Part shown: positions 56,051 through 64,000 of the stretch, piece by piece
Position numbering within the stretch: the stretch's first letter is position 1
How the letters are laid out: every line of letters begins with the position of its first letter
Source: Pannonibacter indicus
GTDB taxonomy: Bacteria > Pseudomonadota > Alphaproteobacteria > Rhizobiales > Stappiaceae
Direction: 5' to 3'
DNA length: 64,000 nt
Assembly: GCF_001418225.1 (NCBI RefSeq)
Contig: NZ_LIPT01000003.1
Coordinates: forward strand, 310,001 to 374,000
Made by a program: the position numbers and the translations under genes
The notes under the pieces: generated by a model
Seen by the model: the letters and a program-made list of their open reading frames with translations, nothing else
Database searches by the model: none
What the model was told of the DNA's origin: nothing

Positions 56051-57522
56051 TTCTTCCTCCATCGAGAAATCTTAATTGAAGAAATTTCGTCTTTTGCGAT
56101 TAACAAAGTCGAGATTATCACGGAAGAGATAGTGAGAACTATCTGTACTAAAAAGAGAAAATAGCTACTCCCGTGTACGAATAATGGAGTTGCTAAACAT
56201 ACTGAAAGTCCAATAAGCCCGGGAACATGGCCACGTAAGATTGCCTTCAGCACCTTGGTGGTTGGAATATTTAGATCACGATTCGCAAGTGCAAAATTTG
56301 GAATCAGCATTGCGACATTCATAAAAGCAACGGTGATCGCAAATTGAACTGAATTTAATGATAGGGAGAGGGCTAAAATGAGAATAATAGAAAATGCAAC
56401 AAAAAGACGAGTAAAGGTAAAGAAAAAGATCCACTTTGTCCTTCCGAACGATACCAGGATCGAAAACAAAAGCGACCCTATCGGAATAAATGCAGACTGA
56501 GCGGAAAATATTGAGATGAACTTATAGCTATCATGCAGATTTTCTGGAAAAAGAAAATCGACAAAGGGCTTAGAGCCGGCAATAAATGGCAGAAAGAACG
56601 AGCCAGATATAAGAGAGCACAGAAAAAAAGCATGCAAACAGAATTTTTTATATTGATCAATATTTGATTTTATCGAAACGAGAGTAGGAATCATCGAGCG
56701 TTCAAGTGCATGCATTAGTATTCTAACAGGTTGATCTGTCAAACGTCGCGCAAATGCGTAAAGCGCAAATACATCTGCACCAAAAAATAAACTCACGAAG
56801 AACTGATCTGCTGTCACTACAGCCGAAGTGATTAGGAATGTGGCTATAAGTGGCGCAGAGAACCGCAAATGTTCAACTGCTGTGACGCGATCCGGTAAGG
56901 ATCTAGGGAGCGGATAACAGAAAAAAGATAGAATACAAAACTCAAAAATCCTCTGAAAAATTAAGTAGACTATTATAGCCTCATAAGAATGGAAAAAGAA
57001 AGCAAAGATAATAGCAAAAATAGAACTTGTAAATACAGATATACTCTCTGACAATGCGATTGGACCAAAATTAACGCTTGCCGAAAAACGTGCTTGAGGA
57101 ATAATAGTCATAGAAGAAATAATAGGGCCAATTGAGATGGCCATGACTGAGAATAATGACCCAAAAATATGATCGATTTCTGTGGAATTATTTAAATAAA
57201 AGTAAGAAAGCAAAAATGTTACAATTGATGCGATTACTGATAGGGAGAAATTGAGATAAAATGCAGAAGACTCATATTGATCGAATTTATCGCATTTGTT
57301 CATCAGTGACTGAGTAAATGTTTTTGTAGTTAGCGTTGTTCCAATTTCAATTATAAGAAGAAAGAAAAGAGAAACGGCAAGGTCTTGGGTTGGCAATAGC
57401 ATCCCCATTGCTGTTATCATGCCGATCTGTGTGATTATTCTGATAAGGCGTGAACTCCCATTTAGCGCGATAGCGCTAAATATCCGTTTCTCAGGTGTTC
57501 CATTTTGGGCAGGCCGGTGCAC
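56047..57522 (-). CDS. Wzx-type polysaccharide flippase (MATE/MOP superfamily)
   Basis: About 491 residues, 12 or more hydrophobic helices, AT-rich codons. N-terminal RIFSAIALNGSSRLIRIITQ and the ASVNFGPIALSESISVFTSS and FSAPLIATFLITSAVVTADQ stretches are typical of oligosaccharide flippases. The open frame extends to 57705 inside the wecG gene, so GTG 57522 (VHRPAQNGTPEKR), just past the wecG stop, is the best start. It moves lipid-linked repeat units across the inner membrane, feeding the polymerase encoded downstream. Confidence 0.85.
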   Translation of the reverse strand: MHRPAQNGTPEKRIFSAIALNGSSRLIRIITQIGMITAMGMLLPTQDLAVSLFFLLIIEIGTTLTTKTFTQSLMNKCDKFDQYESSAFYLNFSLSVIASIVTFLLSYFYLNNSTEIDHIFGSLFSVMAISIGPIISSMTIIPQARFSASVNFGPIALSESISVFTSSIFAIIFAFFFHSYEAIIVYLIFQRIFEFCILSFFCYPLPRSLPDRVTAVEHLRFSAPLIATFLITSAVVTADQFFVSLFFGADVFALYAFARRLTDQPVRILMHALERSMIPTLVSIKSNIDQYKKFCLHAFFLCSLISGSFFLPFIAGSKPFVDFLFPENLHDSYKFISIFSAQSAFIPIGSLLFSILVSFGRTKWIFFFTFTRLFVAFSIILILALSLSLNSVQFAITVAFMNVAMLIPNFALANRDLNIPTTKVLKAILRGHVPGLIGLSVCLATPLFVHGSSYFLFLVQIVLTISSVIISTLLIAKDEISSIKISRWRKK

Positions 57523-57566
57523 GAGCGTCTCTTTCGAATGAAATAAATCGAGGGAGTAAATGCGAA

Positions 57567-58406
57567 CTAAGTACGATTTTTCCTGACCGCGTAGTATGCT
57601 ATTATCCACAACGCGTATGGTGATGTTGTGAGATAGCGCCAAAGCAAGTGCTTCGGATTGCTGGCGGCGCGGTGCAGCCACTCTATGTTCATTCTCTGCA
57701 TCCATTTAGGCGCGCGAGGATAGTGGCCCGTTATGTAGTTGTAGCATCCGCCGCACGTCACTGCCCATCGCGCATTCAGAGAATTTCGCCAACGTAAGGC
57801 AAATGCTTGCTCTTTCGGCTTTCCTAATCCGATCCATAGAACATCTGGAGAAGTTGAGTTTATATCGTCGACGACCTGGGGCTCTTCCTCTTCCGAGAAA
57901 TAGCCATTTCTGCGACCGACTATGCGTAAACTCGGGTACATCCGCGCCAGCGTTTCACTGCATAGCCTGTTTACATCCTCAGTTCCGCCGAGCAGATAAA
58001 ATGAAAGCCCATTTTCCTCACATGCCTTTGCAAAATCATGAAATAAATCGGTAGTAGCGCTTCGTTCTAAGATGCGTTTTTTGCAAATAAATCTTGAAAG
58101 TGTTACAATAAAACCCCCATCTGCATGAATAATATCTGCTGACTCTATGCATTCTTTATAATTTTTGTCGCTGGATGCCAGGGCAATGCCATGTCCATTT
58201 GCATCGAAAACGAGACGAGCTCGATTTCCTTGCATGGTCGATTTAGCGGCTTTGCAATCCGTCAACATTGCATCTGTTAATTGTTGACGTGATGCACGCA
58301 CGATCCGATGCCCTCCAATCTCGACAGTCTCAAGCGCTACCCAAATCGAACTCGTTTGAGATCTGGAGTGGCGTGCCGTAGTTGACTCGATCTCGTGTAT
58401 TTCCAT
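57567..58406 (-). CDS. WecG/TagA/CpsF-family glycosyltransferase (GT26)
   Basis: 279 residues from ATG 58406 (AGGGG upstream); a longer start at 58475 has no ribosome site. Signature phrases are RLVFDANGHGIALAS, SADIIHADGGFIVTLSR, FYLLGGTEDVNRLCSE and SPDVLWIGLGKPKEQAFAL. The family transfers N-acetylmannosaminuronic acid or related sugars onto a polyprenyl-linked intermediate. First gene of the minus-strand polysaccharide operon. Confidence 0.9.
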   Translation of the reverse strand: MEIHEIESTTARHSRSQTSSIWVALETVEIGGHRIVRASRQQLTDAMLTDCKAAKSTMQGNRARLVFDANGHGIALASSDKNYKECIESADIIHADGGFIVTLSRFICKKRILERSATTDLFHDFAKACEENGLSFYLLGGTEDVNRLCSETLARMYPSLRIVGRRNGYFSEEEEPQVVDDINSTSPDVLWIGLGKPKEQAFALRWRNSLNARWAVTCGGCYNYITGHYPRAPKWMQRMNIEWLHRAASNPKHLLWRYLTTSPYALWIIAYYAVRKNRT

Positions 58407-58518
58407 AAGCGCAACCCCTAGTAATGATAGTGGTCTTGATCCTATTTCGCTCACTGAAGCTTTGGATCTCAACATCAGAATCTTGTTCTGCTGAATGAGA
58501 GTGGGGTTCAGCCCCGTC

Positions 58519-58740
58519 TCACACCGGAATATACAAGCCCGTGCCGGTGCGAACCTTCAGCGCTATGAAAGTGCTGCGCAGTTCGCCGCTCATGGATTGC
58601 TTGCAATGTTTGCTTGGGCCGTTCGTTGCCTCAATCAGGCGCTGCTGGCCCTCTTGGTTGCGAGCGTTCTCAGTGCGAATGAGCGCGTCAGTCGGAAGGT
58701 GTGAGGCGTCGTAACCAATGCCGGTTAAAGCAATATTCAT
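58519..58740 (-). CDS. Small hypothetical protein, 73 residues
   Basis: From ATG 58740 with AGGA eight bases upstream: MNIALTGIGYDASHLPTDAL, then a polar middle rich in Gln/Asn/Glu, ending FIALKVRTGTGLYIPV. Codon use is balanced. No family recognised. It lies between the polysaccharide operon and the capsid gene on the same strand, and may be a remnant of mobile DNA. Confidence 0.5.
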   Translation of the reverse strand: MNIALTGIGYDASHLPTDALIRTENARNQEGQQRLIEATNGPSKHCKQSMSGELRSTFIALKVRTGTGLYIPV

Positions 58741-58977
58741 GTCAAATTCCTGAACAAGCGAATTGAGTTGAAGCTCAAGCAATTATCATGCCAATGACCT
58801 ATGTCGGCTCCGTGCGGCCCAAAAAGCAGACCGTAAATAGCCGACTGTGCCTTCTCAAATATCCAAAGTGTCCCAAGATCTAGTTTTCAGATCTACAAGT
58901 ACGTCACTTCGCGCATTACTAACTGATTTTAATGTCAGTTTCAATTCGGAGCAGAGACGGTGACAGCTGCTAGCCGC

Positions 58978-58992
58978 TTAACGTTTGATTAA
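58978..58992. promoter_or_regulatory. CtrA-like site near the capsid gene
   Basis: TTAACGTTTGATTAA fits TTAA-N7-TTAA. It lies 73 bases past the capsid stop and 238 bases before the start of the 73-residue gene. Its use is uncertain. Confidence 0.35.
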
Positions 58993-59009
58993 GATTAACG
59001 CCGACCAAT

Positions 59010-59043
59010 CCGATCCAGCCTAACGGTAAGCAGGCTGGATCGG
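59010..59043 (-). terminator. Hairpin after the capsid gene
   Basis: Perfect 12-bp stem CCGATCCAGCCT/AGGCTGGATCGG with a 10-base loop, 22 bases beyond the capsid stop. There is no clear T-run. Confidence 0.6.
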
Positions 59044-59064
59044 CGCTTGGGTTGATGCGCTTCG

Positions 59065-60408
59065 TCAGCTTGCCGCAAATTTCAGCAGGCGAAGGGCATT
59101 GAAGTCGGAGATGCCGCCGCCGACGCGCTTGGTTGCATAGAACAGGATATAGGGCTTGGCGGAATAGGGGTCACGCAGGATCTGCACGCCTTGGCGGTCC
59201 ACGATCAGGTAGGCTCGCCGAAAGTCGCCAAAGGCAATGGAGCTGCTGCCGGCGCTGATCACGGGCATCTCGTCGCATTCGGTGATGGGAAAGCCCATCA
59301 GCGACATGCGGAACCCGTCTGCAATGCTGGTCTGGAACAGGTAGCTGCCATCCCCGGTCTTCAATCGCCGCACTGCGCTCAAGGTCATCCGGTTCATCAG
59401 GAAACCACCGTTCTTGCGGTAGCGGGCGGGCAGGGCGTGGACTAGCTCGATCAAGCTATCGGCCCCGTTCTTCGCATCGAAGCCTCCGGCGGTCCCGGTC
59501 AGGCTGGTGCCGACGCTGCCGAAGGCAGGCGTGCTGCTCACCTGCTGCGGATAGGAGAGAATGCCGCGCGGGCTGGCGCTGCCGCTGCCGGAGATGAAGG
59601 CCTCCGTCTCCTGTGCGCTGAAGGCATCGGCCAGTTCCTGCACCAGCCAGCTTTCCACATCGATGATGGCATCATCCAGCAACTGCTTGGTCGTCACCGG
59701 CATGGCATAAAGCTCCATGGCCGGGAAGGAGAGTTCTGCAATCTGCGGTGTGCTGGTGGCCGGGCGCTCTGCTGTTTCCGCCACCCAGCCGGTGCCCGGC
59801 CCGGAGATGGAAAAGGGGCGCTTGTAAACCGCCGTGGAAATGGTCATCACCGAGGCAATCGAGCGGATAGGGGACTCGGCCTTCAGCGACGTGTGCAACT
59901 GTTCGTCCATTTCCGGATGCACGATGAAGCCGCCATCGGCTTCCGACCCCACCGAAAGCCCCTTGATTTCCAGGCTGTCGAAGCCGTCCGTCTTGCCCTT
60001 GCGGATATAGGTGTCAAAGGCTGACTTCTGCTCGTTCGGCCCCTGAGGCAGATCCTGCCCAAGATGGGGCCGCTGTGCCCGCAGCAGGTTGCGGGTCATC
60101 TCGTCAAGGCGGTTCTCGATCCGCATGAGCTTTTGCTCGGTCAGCGGGTCCGCCCCCTTCTGCGTGGTGATCTCGCGCAGGCGCTCGTCATTCACCGCCT
60201 TGAAATCCTCAAACACGCGCAGGTGTTCCTCGAACTGCTGCTCCAGCGCAGCGGTTACAGCCGTTTCCTGATGCTGCCGCGGCTCGATGCCATAGGCCTT
60301 GTATTCAAGCCCGGCACGGGGCGCCAGAAAGCTGCCCTCCTTGAAGTTTGCACCGTAAAGATCTGCCGATTGCATGCTGTCCATGCTGCTTTCGATCCGG
60401 TCTTCCAT
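59065..60408 (-). CDS. Phage/GTA HK97-fold major capsid protein, isolated from other phage genes
   Basis: 447 residues from ATG 60408 (GGAAGG upstream). An N-terminal helical arm (about residues 45-115), FEDFKAVNDERLREITTQKG then LTEQKLMRIENRLDEMTRNL, resembles the scaffold-like region of RcGTA-type capsid proteins. The HK97 core begins near residue 130, with GLSVGSEADGGFIVHPEMDE, ETAERPATSTPQIAEL and ends RDPYSAKPYILFYATKRVGG. No portal, protease, terminase or tail gene is near. A GTA relic, a stray capsid or a domesticated shell are all possible. Confidence 0.85.
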   Translation of the reverse strand: MEDRIESSMDSMQSADLYGANFKEGSFLAPRAGLEYKAYGIEPRQHQETAVTAALEQQFEEHLRVFEDFKAVNDERLREITTQKGADPLTEQKLMRIENRLDEMTRNLLRAQRPHLGQDLPQGPNEQKSAFDTYIRKGKTDGFDSLEIKGLSVGSEADGGFIVHPEMDEQLHTSLKAESPIRSIASVMTISTAVYKRPFSISGPGTGWVAETAERPATSTPQIAELSFPAMELYAMPVTTKQLLDDAIIDVESWLVQELADAFSAQETEAFISGSGSASPRGILSYPQQVSSTPAFGSVGTSLTGTAGGFDAKNGADSLIELVHALPARYRKNGGFLMNRMTLSAVRRLKTGDGSYLFQTSIADGFRMSLMGFPITECDEMPVISAGSSSIAFGDFRRAYLIVDRQGVQILRDPYSAKPYILFYATKRVGGGISDFNALRLLKFAAS

Positions 60409-60573
60409 GTCTGCGCCTTCCTCTTCTGTGTTCCTTGTGATGGAGGCGCCGCCCGCCCTGAAGAAGCCCCGCGCCGCATCCGGTTGCCTTGCTGCCGATG
60501 GTCGAAACTCATCGGGTCGATGTCTTGGCCGCTGGCGTCCCGCCATTGCCTGGCAGGGCGCCGCTGCTTGCAA

Positions 60574-60846
60574 CCACTCAGCAACAACAGGAAGATATTC
60601 CTACAGGTCCGGGGAGTGAGGATAAGTTTTCAAGGGTTATTTTTTTGTTCCTGAATTCAGCGGGTTACGGTGGGCTCAATTGGTAAGGGCGTTGGTAAGT
60701 GCTGGTATGCACCTTTCAGTGGTGGCCACTTGCCTCAGTCTCACGTGCCCTTGCCTTATCTGCGCTTGCCTCATTTGCGCCCGTCCCGGGGTTCTGGATC
60801 GGGGAGGCATCAGCCCCGCGAGGCTCAGGCGCTGTGCGCGGGAACA
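60574..60846. other. Gene-free stretch upstream of the capsid gene
   Basis: No convincing gene; short frames here lack family resemblance or ribosome sites. It should contain the capsid promoter. A segment near 60675 looks superficially like a tRNA D-arm but has no T-arm. Confidence 0.35.
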
Positions 60847-60881
60847 CAAGACCCCGGTGAGACGGGCTCACCGGGGTCTTG
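60847..60881. terminator. Strong 15-bp hairpin
   Basis: CAAGACCCCGGTGAG is exactly inverted at 60867-60881 around a 5-base loop. It is the strongest stem in the region. Flanking T-runs are weak, so its direction is unclear. Confidence 0.55.
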
Positions 60882-60921
60882 TCTCATATCAAGGCTCCGA
60901 CCCCAGCGCTGAGGTGCCGAA

Positions 60922-60948
60922 GCATCACGCCTTGAACTTGCTGAAGCG
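60922..60948. repeat. 27-base dispersed repeat, copy B
   Basis: GCATCACGCCTTGAACTTGC followed by TGAAGCG, matching 46056-46082 with three differences, 18 bases before the Sel1 gene terminator. Confidence 0.45.
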
Positions 60949-60965
60949 GTACACGGGTTGAACTG

Positions 60966-60993
60966 CTCCCGATGCGGTGAGGCGCATCGGGAG
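60966..60993 (-). terminator. Terminator of the Sel1-repeat gene
   Basis: Perfect 11-bp stem CTCCCGATGCG/CGCATCGGGAG with a 6-base loop, 7 bases after the stop at 61000. Confidence 0.7.
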
Positions 60994-60999
60994 TTGGTA

Positions 61000-63156
61000 T
61001 CAGGCGCCGGCGGCGAGGCGGACGGCGATGAGCCGGGCGGCGTCACCGGTCAGCGGCCCCTGGCGGCAGCGCTCGCCGGAAGGGCCTGCATCACACAGCG
61101 CGCTGATGGCGCGGATGGTGTCCCGGGTGAGCAGGCCGTTGAGCGGCCCCTTGTACAGCCCGCGTGCCTGCATCTCGTCCTGCACGAGATAGACAAAGGC
61201 ATTGGCATTGGACCAGCGCAAAGTGATGAGCAGGTTGAGGCGCGTCTGCTGCGGGGCCTGCCTGAAAGCCTCGGCCAGCGCCGTAAAATCGGCGCGGGAA
61301 CTGGCCGCAACGCCGCGGATCATCAGTTCCTCGCGCGCCACAAAATTCGGCCCCAAGAGGGCGGCATGGGCGGCCAGTGCGGCCCGCGCCTTGGCCGGAT
61401 TCGGCTTCAGCAGTTTGCCGGTTCCGCTGCGGTGGAGGCTGACGAGCCGCCGCGCCGCATCCGCGTTGCCGGAAGCTGCCGCTTTTTCCAGCCTGGCCAG
61501 CGCACCGGCAGGATTGGCCCTGGTGCCCTTGCCGCGCAGCATCCACTCGGCGGCCAGCACGGCGGCGGCCGGAATGTTCCGCGCCTCCGCTTCCTTCAGA
61601 TAGGCCGCGGCCTTTGCCTGGCTCGACTGGCGGCCGAACTGGCCGTCCATATGCCCCCGGGCAAGATCAAGCAGCGCGGTGCTATTGCCTTCCGCTGCTG
61701 CGCGCTCCAGGTGGGAGAGGGCCTTGCCCGGGTTCTGCCCGGCCAACTGGCCGGTCCGGTAGGCATTGCCAAGGCGCAGCAGGGCCGTGGCATTGCCCTG
61801 TGCTGCGGCCTCTTCAAGCAGCCGGATTCCTTCGCCTCTGTCTGCCGCAACGAGTTCGCCGCGCAGCAGCACATCCGCGAGGGCCAGCATCGCGGAGGCA
61901 TTTCCGGCCTCGGCCTGCTCCCGCAGCAGGCTGATGCCCTTCTCCGTGTCCTGCGGCTCGCCCTGGCCCCAAAGCGCGGCCTCGGCCAGCCGGAGTGCTG
62001 CGTTTGATGCACCGGCCGACTGGGCCGCCTCGAAGGCGGCCAGCGCCTTCGCCGCATCGGCCGGCACGCCGATGCCGTCGCGGTAGATTTCCCCAAGGCG
62101 GAGAGAGCTGGCGGCGTTTCCGGCTTCGGCGGCCTGGGTCAGGTAGTCAACGGCCCTGGCGCCATCCACCGGAATGGGGCCGCCGCGCGAATAAAGATCG
62201 CCCAGGGTGTGAAGCGCCCAGCGGTCGCCGGTCTCCGCCACTTCGCTCAGCAGGGCAAGGCCCTCTTCCGGGCTGGCTTCAACGCCCTCGCCGTTGATGA
62301 GAGCTAGAGCATAAGCACGCTTGCCACCGGTATTGCCGTTGTCTGCGGCGGACTTGAAAAAGGCGGCTGCCCTGGCCCGATCCTTGTCCACGCCAATGCC
62401 GTCCCGGTAAATTTCCCCCAGACGGAGAGAACTGGCGGCATTTCCGGCTTCTGCGGCACGGGTCAGATAGTCAACGGCCCTGGCCCCATCCACCGGAATG
62501 GGGCCGCCGCGCGAATAAAGGTCACCCAGATTGTGAAGCGCCCCGCGGTCACCGGTCTCTGCGACTTCTGTCAGCAGGGCAAGGCCCTCTTCCGGATTGG
62601 CTGCAACGCCCTCGCCACTGATGAGGGCACGGGCATAGGCGCGCCTGCCGGCGGCATTGCCATTGTCTGCGGCCGATTTGAAGAAGGCGGCTGCCCTGGC
62701 CTGATCCTTGTCCACGCCAATGCCGTCCCGGTAAATTTCGCCCAGGCGGACATAGCTGGAGGCATTTCCGGCTTCGGCGGCGCGGGTCAGATAGTCAACG
62801 GCCCTGGCGCCATCCACCGGCACCAGGCCGCCGCGCGAATAGAGATCACCAAGGGCGTGGAGGGCATCCTTGTCGTCCGCCGAGGCCGCGTCTTCCAGGT
62901 GCTGTACTGCGGTCTGTAGAGCGGCTTCGTCCGTGCCCTGCCGCACGATCTCGCGCAGGTCCTGTATGCTCGGCGTCTCCGGCGCGGTCTGTGCGTAACT
63001 GTCAGAGACTCCCGGCAGGACTATTGCTGACGAGAGCAAAAGATAGGCAGCGGCCATCCTGCCGAAACGGGGCAGAGCGGCGCAGCGCCAAAAAGAACTG
63101 GTCTTTCCACTCTTTAGGTCAAGATTTAGATCAAGGTTCAGGTATTGTATTGGCAT
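61000..63156 (-). CDS. Exported Sel1-repeat protein with tandem near-identical blocks
   Basis: 718 residues from ATG 63156, with GGAGG upstream. A signal-type hydrophobic segment (about 33-56) ends SDSYAQ. About 14 Sel1 (TPR-like) repeats follow. Three 108-residue blocks, each with LGDLYSRGG, LGEIYRDGIGV and RAYA-ALI-GEGV units, are almost identical, so the DNA repeats every 324 bases. The last 90 residues form a helical, peptidoglycan-binding-like domain (VQDEMQARGLYKGPLNGLLT). In Alphaproteobacteria, periplasmic Sel1 proteins such as ExoR regulate exopolysaccharide; here it neighbours a polysaccharide locus. Role inferred only. Confidence 0.88.
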   Translation of the reverse strand: MPIQYLNLDLNLDLKSGKTSSFWRCAALPRFGRMAAAYLLLSSAIVLPGVSDSYAQTAPETPSIQDLREIVRQGTDEAALQTAVQHLEDAASADDKDALHALGDLYSRGGLVPVDGARAVDYLTRAAEAGNASSYVRLGEIYRDGIGVDKDQARAAAFFKSAADNGNAAGRRAYARALISGEGVAANPEEGLALLTEVAETGDRGALHNLGDLYSRGGPIPVDGARAVDYLTRAAEAGNAASSLRLGEIYRDGIGVDKDRARAAAFFKSAADNGNTGGKRAYALALINGEGVEASPEEGLALLSEVAETGDRWALHTLGDLYSRGGPIPVDGARAVDYLTQAAEAGNAASSLRLGEIYRDGIGVPADAAKALAAFEAAQSAGASNAALRLAEAALWGQGEPQDTEKGISLLREQAEAGNASAMLALADVLLRGELVAADRGEGIRLLEEAAAQGNATALLRLGNAYRTGQLAGQNPGKALSHLERAAAEGNSTALLDLARGHMDGQFGRQSSQAKAAAYLKEAEARNIPAAAVLAAEWMLRGKGTRANPAGALARLEKAAASGNADAARRLVSLHRSGTGKLLKPNPAKARAALAAHAALLGPNFVAREELMIRGVAASSRADFTALAEAFRQAPQQTRLNLLITLRWSNANAFVYLVQDEMQARGLYKGPLNGLLTRDTIRAISALCDAGPSGERCRQGPLTGDAARLIAVRLAAGA

Positions 63157-63902
63157 GGCAAATTGCCTCCGGAATGCAGGCGAAAATCATGTATGAAAAT
63201 GATCGTGATCATTAAAATTTTAAACAGACATGTCAACCTTTGTCATTTGATTTGACGGCTGTTTATGTATTTCTGTGCGTTTCCCGAATATAGTGTTCGC
63301 GCTTTATTTGTTGGGATTTTTTACCGCGTCAATGTTCGTGCCGGGTGATAAATAAAACAGCAAGTCTTACGGTTTGTTGCCGGGGCGGGCAGGTGATGCC
63401 AGCTCCCGATAAGCTTGACGCATCGGGATCCGGTACAGCCTGAGCGGCATCCGCGTATTTTCGGGGCGTCATGCGGCAGCATTGCGGCGCCTTGATATTG
63501 AACGGCGTCATACCCGTCCTGACCGGATGCCACGGGCCCATGACCCTGCAGGCCAGGAGCGGATTTCCAGAAGACGGGGCATCGTCAGACGGGGGACTGT
63601 CCGCTGGCTGCGGCCTCCGCCGCCCGGAGGGCGTTGAAACCGGTCACGCGAATACGGGCGAGCAATGCAATTGCCGCAACCTGATGTCTGCGGAGCTGCT
63701 TTCCCGAAGAAAAACATGCGCTTGCCGGAAACGAAATCGGCCGGCGGACTGGCCTGTGAGCTGGTCTGTGTGCTGGCCGGCGGGCTGGATGGATCTGCTG
63801 AAGCCGCGCTTGCAGTCTGCTGCCGCATGGGGCAAAGCTGCCATGTTTGCGGTGGCGGGCTGCCGCCGGTGCAGGCTTCGTTTCGAAGGAAAGACATTTG
63901 CC
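63157..63902. promoter_or_regulatory. Divergent upstream region of the Sel1 gene and second galE
   Basis: 746 bases with no convincing gene. The first 200 bases are AT-rich and contain the palindrome ATGATC-GT-GATCAT (63199-63212), a possible operator 43 bases before the Sel1 start. The rest is GC-rich with no recognised element. Confidence 0.4.
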
Positions 63903-64000
63903 ATGACGACACTCATCACCGGCGGCGCCGGCTATATCGGCAGCCACATGGCCCATTGCCTGGTGCGGGCGGGGGAGAAGGTTGTTGTGCTCGACAATCT
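63903..64000 (+). CDS. galE: UDP-glucose 4-epimerase, N-terminal part (second copy)
   Basis: Only 32 full codons are in the window: MTTLITGGAGYIGSHMAHCL then VRAGEKVVVLDN, the NAD-binding Rossmann start of GalE. AAGGAAAGACA lies upstream. It is clearly related to the galE at 51569-52567 but GC-rich like the chromosome, so this is probably the native copy, or the first gene of another sugar locus that continues outside the window. Confidence 0.9.
   Translation, partial: MTTLITGGAGYIGSHMAHCLVRAGEKVVVLDN

Noticed and set aside
57523-57705. N-terminal extension of the flippase to 57705
   Set aside because: It lies inside the wecG-type gene in another frame and adds a polar stretch not seen in flippases; GTG 57522 fits better.
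60670-60745. tRNA-like segment GGCTCAATTGGTAAGGGC
   Set aside because: It recalls a tRNA D-arm, but no acceptor pairing, anticodon arm or GTTCRA T-loop follows.
61900-62900. Direct repeats considered as a CRISPR array
   Set aside because: The repeats are long, coding, in frame and without unique spacers; they encode Sel1 units.

Overview
The window is about 64 kb of GC-rich bacterial chromosome with one sharply AT-rich block. Gene families typical of Hyphomicrobiales (Rhizobiales) place it in the Alphaproteobacteria: an Omp2/Porin_2 porin, IalB, DUF2093, DUF4170, DUF6101, a CheZ-like phosphatase beside CheY, an aa3 cytochrome oxidase operon with ctaG and SURF1, and a gene-transfer-agent (GTA) type capsid protein. 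A Stappiaceae-like genus is my guess from overall protein resemblance and is not proven. I see no rRNA, tRNA, CRISPR array or intact transposase.

Layout. 1-1.4 kb: tail of an aminotransferase, a broken toxin-antitoxin module and a GIY-YIG gene. 1.6-11.8 kb, minus strand: two M16 peptidase-like proteins, a lipoprotein, lspA, ileS, an EamA transporter, ribF and a MaoC hydratase. 12-13.3 kb: CheY and a CheZ-like protein. 13.4-31 kb: housekeeping and metabolic genes, including a HAD phosphatase, mutL, porin, rsmD, a large RluB-type pseudouridine synthase, tadA, a UlaG-like hydrolase, a patatin, a fluoroacetate-dehalogenase-like enzyme, purD, a UbiA prenyltransferase, a GGDEF protein and DUF6101. 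30-38.6 kb, plus strand: pmbA, a CysQ-like phosphatase, DUF4170, a DUF374 acyltransferase, waaA, lpxK and tldD, with DUF2093 on the other strand. This group combines the TldD/TldE protease pair with late lipid A/Kdo assembly.

38.6-47 kb: ialB faces the cytochrome c oxidase operon coxB-coxA-ctaB-coxF-ctaG-coxC-DUF983-SURF1. Two TTGA-N6-TCAA boxes lie in the 0.76-kb region in front of coxB, suggesting FNR/FixK oxygen control. 47-50 kb: small membrane proteins, C/G-rich repeats, and a divergent LysR regulator and DUF1127 pair.

50-58.4 kb, minus strand: a polysaccharide locus transcribed in the order wecG/tagA-type transferase, flippase, GT4, Wzy-like polymerase, GT2, galE, manC. Its core is strikingly AT-rich and probably acquired, and the GT2 gene carries an 11-G run that could make it phase-variable. 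58.5-64 kb: a small unknown gene, a solitary GTA/HK97 major capsid protein, a periplasmic Sel1-repeat protein with near-identical tandem 324-bp units, and the start of a second galE pointing the other way.

The items most worth follow-up are the orphan capsid gene and its surroundings, the possible phase-variable glycosyltransferase, the FNR/FixK boxes of the oxidase operon, a CtrA box in front of an unknown 117-residue protein, and the dehalogenase-like enzyme. I did not find a complete, clearly new multi-gene system.
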